Assembly (NCBI GenBank): GCA_025354985.1
Contig: JANXLU010000007.1
Coordinates: 36,653-100,652, forward strand
DNA length: 64,000 bases
Reading direction: 5' to 3'
DNA from: Chloroflexota bacterium
GTDB lineage: Bacteria > Chloroflexota > Anaerolineae > J036 > Brachytrichaceae
A program made the position numbers and the translations under genes. Under the pieces are notes generated by a model. The model saw only the letters and a program-made list of their open reading frames with translations, was not told the DNA's origin and searched no databases. Shown here one piece after another: positions 62,116 through 64,000 of this stretch (its first letter is position 1; the number at the start of each line of letters is the position of its first letter).

Positions 62116-63030
62116 CTAGAAGTAGCCTTGCTGTTTGCGCTTTTCCATTGCGGCTTCCGACCGCATATCATCGATCCGCGCACCACGCTCGGATATTTCC
62201 GCTCCGCGTATTTCTTCAATGACGTCGTCAAGTGTGGTTGCACGGGAAAGAACAGCGGCCGTGCAGGTCATATCACCCACCGTCCGAAACCGCACACTCG
62301 TCTCATAAGGTTGTTCGGTCGGCATTTTGTTTATGAAAACGGAATCCGCCCAAACCAAATTATCGCGGTCAAACACCTTCCGCGGGTGGGCAAAATATAT
62401 TTCTGGAATCGCAATATTATGCGATCGGATGAAATTCCATACGTCGAGTTCTGTCCAATTTGAAATGGGAAAAACCCGGACATTTTCTCCTGGGCCAATA
62501 CTCCCATTCAACATATTGAACAATTCTGGTCGCTGATTCTTCGAATCCCATTGGCCAAATTCATTACGAACAGAAAATATTCTCTCCTTGGCGCGCGCCT
62601 TTTCTTCATCCCGCCTGGCTCCTCCTATACAGGCGTCAAACTTTAGCTCCTCGATTGCGTCAAGTAGCGTGACCGTCTGAAGCGCATTGCGACTGGCGTA
62701 CTTGCCGGTTTCCTCCCGCACGCGACCCTTGCTGATCGAATCTTGCACGTAGCGCACAATCAAGTCCAATCCAAGGTCGGCAACCATCCTGTCGCGATAC
62801 GTTAACGTTTCAGGAAAATTGTGACCAGTATCCACGTGCAGCAACGGAAACGGGATTCGTGCCGGCGAAAATGCCATCACAGCCAGGTGGGTAATGACGA
62901 TTGAATCCTTGCCACCTGAAAACAATATCGTCGGACGCTCAAATTGTGCTGCCGTCTCCCGCAGTACATAAATTGCCTCATCCGCCAACTCATCCGGAAA
63001 GGATTCAGAACCAAATTGCAATTTATGCAT
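62116..63030 (-). CDS. cysD: Sulfate adenylyltransferase subunit 2
   Basis: 304-aa catalytic subunit of ATP sulfurylase with the PP-loop motif SGGKDSIVI and the CysD-typical ending (MRSEAAMEKRKQQGYF). The frame is open to 63135, but the extra residues are read out of the cysH gene and are Pro/Gly/Arg-rich; MHKLQFGSE at 63030, with AAGGAG upstream, is the proper start. It overlaps the end of cysH by 8 bp, so translation is coupled. Confidence 0.95.
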   Translation of the reverse strand: MHKLQFGSESFPDELADEAIYVLRETAAQFERPTILFSGGKDSIVITHLAVMAFSPARIPFPLLHVDTGHNFPETLTYRDRMVADLGLDLIVRYVQDSISKGRVREETGKYASRNALQTVTLLDAIEELKFDACIGGARRDEEKARAKERIFSVRNEFGQWDSKNQRPELFNMLNGSIGPGENVRVFPISNWTELDVWNFIRSHNIAIPEIYFAHPRKVFDRDNLVWADSVFINKMPTEQPYETSVRFRTVGDMTCTAAVLSRATTLDDVIEEIRGAEISERGARIDDMRSEAAMEKRKQQGYF

Positions 63031-63724
63031 GCAAGCCGCACTCCTTTTTAGAGGATTCCCACCACCACCTCCCGGCGCGCGAATCCTCACCGGGTTCAAT
63101 GGAACGCGTGCATGGCGCGCAGCCGATGCTAACAAACCCTTTTCGATGCAAAGGATTGTCTGGAACGTTATTGGCTGACAAGTGCGCCTTGACCTGATCC
63201 AGGGTCCAGTCCATAAGCGGGTTCACCTTAATCAAGCCATGCACGTCATCCCACTCGACTGCGCGCATCGCAGCCCGATTAGCACTCTGCTCTGCCCTGA
63301 GCCCGGAAATCCAAATATCCATGCCACGCAAGGCGCGCTTCAATGGCATGACTTTGCGAATATTGCAGCATTCTTTGCGGTCTTCCACCGAATCATAAAA
63401 ACTGAACATTCCTTTGTTTGTCGTCAGGTTTTCAACTTGTACGGCATCCGGAAAAAAGACTTCAATCTTTTGTCCATACTGCGCACGTGTTTCCTCAATA
63501 AGTGAATACGTTTCGCCAAATAGTCTCCCGGTATCCAGCGTGACAACTCTGATACGTCCATGATTTCTCCAAATCACGTCCGCAATCACCTGATCCTCCT
63601 GGCCCATCGCGGTGGTAAAAACCGCAGTGCCAGAATAGCGATCATCCAACACTTTCAATACACCCGCGAGATCCAATCCATGAACTGCCGATGCTAATTC
63701 ATCAACAGTGCTTTGCGTTGTCAT
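63023..63724 (-). CDS. cysH: Assimilatory adenylyl-sulfate (APS) reductase
   Basis: 233-aa enzyme that reduces APS to sulfite with thioredoxin-type electrons. It has RKECCNIRKV and GCAPCT, the two Cys pairs of the [4Fe-4S] cluster, marking it as the APS-using (plant-type) form, plus the catalytic C-terminal ECGLH. PAPS-using CysH lacks that cluster. This agrees with the absence of an APS kinase gene in the operon. It is the second gene, 30 bp after the ABC permease. Confidence 0.94.
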   Translation of the reverse strand: MTTQSTVDELASAVHGLDLAGVLKVLDDRYSGTAVFTTAMGQEDQVIADVIWRNHGRIRVVTLDTGRLFGETYSLIEETRAQYGQKIEVFFPDAVQVENLTTNKGMFSFYDSVEDRKECCNIRKVMPLKRALRGMDIWISGLRAEQSANRAAMRAVEWDDVHGLIKVNPLMDWTLDQVKAHLSANNVPDNPLHRKGFVSIGCAPCTRSIEPGEDSRAGRWWWESSKKECGLHA

Positions 63725-63754
63725 TTTTCTTTCCTTTGCCTGGAATGTCCACGT

Positions 63755-64000
63755 CTAAAGCGCGGGCATTCCCCAGCGAGCACTAATTCGCCGTTCAACG
63801 GGCGCAAACACTAATTGATTAACCGCCACGCCCAGCGCGATGATAAGCAACATTACTGCCATCACGCTTGAAACATCATTCAGATCGCGACCAGTCTGGA
63901 GAAGATTCCCCAAACTCAATGTGTAGAACAACAATTCAGCCGCCATCAAGGACCTCCAAGCAAATGCCCAGCCTTGCTTTAGCCCGCCCATGATCGAAGG
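63755..64000 (-). CDS. ABC transporter permease, C-terminal end (cut by right window edge)
   Basis: The last 81 residues of a permease of the binding-protein-dependent type: IMGGLKQGWAFAWRSLMAAE is the EAA-loop region, followed by two hydrophobic helices and a short basic end (PVERRISARWG). It matches the SsuC/TauC (alkanesulfonate/taurine) branch, which suits its place at the head of the visible sulfur operon. The frame runs to base 64000 with no start codon of its own (ATG at 63991 is internal), so the gene continues beyond the window. Confidence 0.85.
   Translation of the reverse strand, partial: PSIMGGLKQGWAFAWRSLMAAELLFYTLSLGNLLQTGRDLNDVSSVMAVMLLIIALGVAVNQLVFAPVERRISARWGMPAL

Noticed and set aside
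1..64000. CRISPR arrays, tRNA, rRNA, insertion sequences, riboswitches
   Set aside because: Read for repeats, cloverleaf-like stretches and transposase motifs; nothing convincing was seen, though small RNAs cannot be excluded without covariance searches.

Overview
The window reads as a chromosomal piece of a Chloroflexota (Anaerolineae-like) bacterium. This assignment is inference. It rests on secreted proteins with Pro-Thr 'PTPTP/TATP' linkers, a large FG-GAP protein ending in a TYLPVIGR-type tail, stacked DUF11/PKD-like surface proteins, a cofD gene for F420 synthesis, mid-range GC, and several genes whose -10-like hexamer lies about 7 nt before the start codon, which suggests leaderless mRNAs. 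There is no integrase, terminase, capsid, transposase, CRISPR array, rRNA or tRNA that I can see. No stretch above 300 bp lacks a gene.

Layout. (1) 1-6 kb: the 3' part of lon (cut by the window edge), an MBL-fold hydrolase, a sugar-binding-type lipoprotein, a divergent beta-propeller protein, and a STAS / HATPase / STAS partner-switching trio. (2) 6-10.4 kb: a minus-strand vWA - PP2C - protein kinase triad (TerY-P / YegL-YegK-YegI type), divergent from an FHA + winged-helix regulator across an AT-rich spacer with a palindrome and direct repeats. (3) 10.4-18.3 kb: an ABC exporter, a MoeA-substrate-binding-domain fusion, two exported proteins of unknown function, and cofD. (4) 18.3-38.5 kb: a nearly complete extracellular contractile injection system (eCIS). 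It has an AAA+ ATPase, a NudC-like Nudix enzyme, a DUF4255 cap protein, sheath, four tube-type gp19 paralogues, a tail-assembly-chaperone-like gene, a 1230-residue disordered protein, LysM hub, VgrG-like spike, PAAR-like tip, gp25, baseplate J, tail protein I and a baseplate/DUF4159 protein. (5) 38.5-53.6 kb: in the same direction and partly overlapping, an FHA protein, a vWA membrane protein, an FHA/Ig membrane protein and two giant exported proteins (1182 and 1801 aa). (6) 53.7-64 kb: a lipoprotein with a Hedgehog/DD-peptidase fold, a small acidic protein, aroQ, a thiolase, a glutaredoxin-thioredoxin reductase fusion divergent from an ECF sigma / zinc anti-sigma pair, then a minus-strand sulfate assimilation operon (sulfite reductase, cysN, cysD, cysH and an ABC permease cut by the right edge).

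Two points stand out. First, the eCIS chaperone gene at 25888-26247 ends in a perfect G GGG GGG heptamer followed at once by TAG. A stem-loop starts 5 nt further on, and a conserved-looking small domain (DUF6760 type) lies in the -1 frame with no start codon. This is the layout of programmed -1 frameshifting, as in the phage lambda G/GT tail chaperones. Second, a kinase/phosphatase/vWA triad and three FHA proteins flank or sit in the eCIS locus. That resembles the threonine-phosphorylation switch of type VI secretion and suggests phospho-control of an eCIS.
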